DNA from: Zasmidium citrigriseum
Taxonomy: Eukaryota; Ascomycota; Dothideomycetes; Mycosphaerellales; Mycosphaerellaceae
Assembly: GCA_002786025.1 (NCBI GenBank)
Contig: NHNW01000060.1
Span: 62,001 to 126,000 of the forward strand
Direction of reading: 5' to 3'
DNA: 64,000 nt
The position numbers were made by a program, and so were the translations under genes. Positions 62,765 to 64,000 of this stretch are shown here, piece by piece; within the stretch, counting starts at the first letter, position 1; each line of letters begins with the position of its first letter. The notes beneath the pieces are model-generated. The model was given only the letters and a program-made list of their open reading frames with translations, was not told the DNA's origin and did no database searches.

Positions 62765-64000
62765 ACAACATGGCCAGCCACCAGATTCGTGAGAGCGTGC
62801 GGATGCACTTCCTCTTACAGCGCCTGTCCTTGAGCCACGATGATCTCGAGGAGTGTAAGAGCCGGGATGGAGACCTCATGTCGAAGTTGCAACAACAGCC
62901 TCAGCGAAAGGCAAACTTCGACGCCGAGCTCGCGAAGCACGGTCTCAATGAGTCGCGAATGAACGCTGTTGAGCGCACCTTCAGCTCAAGCATCGGCGCT
63001 CATCTTGTCTGGGGTCCTCTAGGCACCGGCCGGACGGACTACCTCATCGCTGCCATTTGCGTCGCCGCCGCTGCGGGATTTCGTGTCTTGGTCACCGCCC
63101 ACACAAGAGACTGCGTGGATTCCCTTACCGCCAGATTTGCCGATGTGGCACCCATCGCTGCGACGGAATGGGCTCACTGGAACGGCAACGGCGGTATGTC
63201 TCTGCCCCACGCCGGTGGAATAGGTGAGTCCATCAATCGATTCTCCAACATAAACACATGGAATGATGATCTGACAAAACAACAGTAGAAGATCCAGAAT
63301 CGGACGAGTATATGCGCAATCTCGTCGCTGAGATGGCGTTGATCCACTCCGACGCCTCAACCTCGCCCGACCACATCACCAAGTACTCGAAACGCAAGAT
63401 TGAATGGGTCACAGGGCTTGCGAACGCAAGCCCCGACGGACTAAGCGGCGACGACAAAGAAGCGTACCAGAAGGCCGTAGAGTACATTCAAATTCTCAAC
63501 AGGGCACGGTCGGAACCAGCGACTCCGATCATGGTCACAGCAGAAGGCGATTCTGCCAGATTCATGGCTCTGAACCAGTACTTCGACGCTCGCTACCTGC
63601 AGAAGGGAGCCAAGGTCATTTTCGTCGACAACCACACATCTGGGGATGACGCCCTGAAGTCGTACTTCCGCCCCGACATCCACTTCATGGACGATGCTAC
63701 TCTGTCGCAGCCCCCAGATACCCTGATCCCCTGGGCTACGTTCAAGCATTCGCTCTCTAGTGTTGTGCTGGTGGGTGGCTTCGCGCAAGGCAAACCCACG
63801 GTCTTGTCTCGGGGTCGTAACGAATTCGCAAACCATCTCGCAACTTCGATCTTTGAAGCACGCTGGAAAGATGCACGTATGGCTGCTCATCGCTCTATCC
63901 TTCACGTTCAGCATCGCATGACACCCTACCTGTCGGCCTTTCCACGTGACAACATCTACAAGGCGGCTGGATTGGTCGATGCGGAGGACGTTGAAGGCGA
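62761..64000 (+). CDS. Upf1/DNA2-like SF1 helicase-related protein, motifs degenerate; runs off the window
   Basis: The fold is that of a superfamily 1 RNA/DNA helicase, but catalytic motifs deviate. Exons 62761-63223 and 63286 onward, joined in phase over a 62-nt intron, continue past the right edge. Motif I reads WGPLGTGRTDYL, with Arg instead of the catalytic Lys; motif Ia is VLVTAHTRDCVDSL; motif II is FMDDATLSQPPDTLIPW, where DEAxx would be expected; motif III reads VVLVGGFAQGKPTVLS instead of GDPKQLPPTV; motif IV is QHRMTPYLSAFP. The order and spacing match the Upf1 class. The invariant Lys and the Asp/Gln pattern of motif III are altered, so ATPase activity is doubtful. The ~70-residue N-terminus is not recognisable. 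Confidence 0.72.

Overview
The window is nuclear DNA of a filamentous ascomycete. Most multi-exon genes carry 48-62 nt GT-AG introns with fungal-type branch points. The recognisable proteins are fungal: Zn(II)2Cys6 and C2H2 factors, a hybrid histidine kinase, Vac7, Hfi1/Ada1, Mpe1, Wee1, a DUF3176 protein and a HeLo-like protein. The gene set and splicing style suggest a dothideomycete, but that placement is an inference. No rRNA, convincing tRNA, CRISPR array, transposon or telomeric repeat was seen.

Layout. 1-9 kb: a Dal5-type anion:cation symporter, an unresolved small gene, a DUF3176 membrane glycoprotein, and an RG-containing low-complexity protein followed by an array of hairpins in the presumed 3' UTR. 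9.8-19 kb: a C2H2 zinc-finger protein, a 1,324-aa hybrid histidine kinase, a Zn2Cys6 factor and a small unknown protein. 20-33 kb: a sugar transporter, two further large membrane glycoproteins, a candidate secreted peptide and the mRNA 3'-end factor Mpe1. 32.8-46 kb: a fused pseudouridine-5'-phosphate glycosidase/PfkB kinase, Ost1, a long low-complexity ORF lying in frame behind hfi1, hfi1 itself, and vac7. 48-60 kb: a HeLo-like gene interrupted at a 16-bp repeat, wee1, two SnoaL/NTF2-like proteins, a Yippee protein and a sulfotransferase-like protein. The right edge holds a truncated gene for a Upf1-like SF1 helicase whose motifs look degenerate.

The genes do not form a biosynthetic cluster. 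Housekeeping genes (mpe1, ost1, hfi1, vac7, wee1) alternate with transport, sensing and surface genes. The clearest local theme is uptake and sensing: two MFS transporters, a sensor kinase, and three multi-exon proteins with terminal membrane helices and glycosylated extracellular regions.

The most interesting signals are (i) about ten small hairpins at 8918-9254, six sharing a CNNGA loop while their stems change on both sides; (ii) a >1,000-codon ORF separated from hfi1 by one in-frame UAG and lacking any ATG for its first 228 codons; (iii) the helicase-like protein with altered Walker A, Walker B and motif III; and (iv) a three-copy 16-bp repeat sitting exactly where the HeLo-like reading frame breaks.
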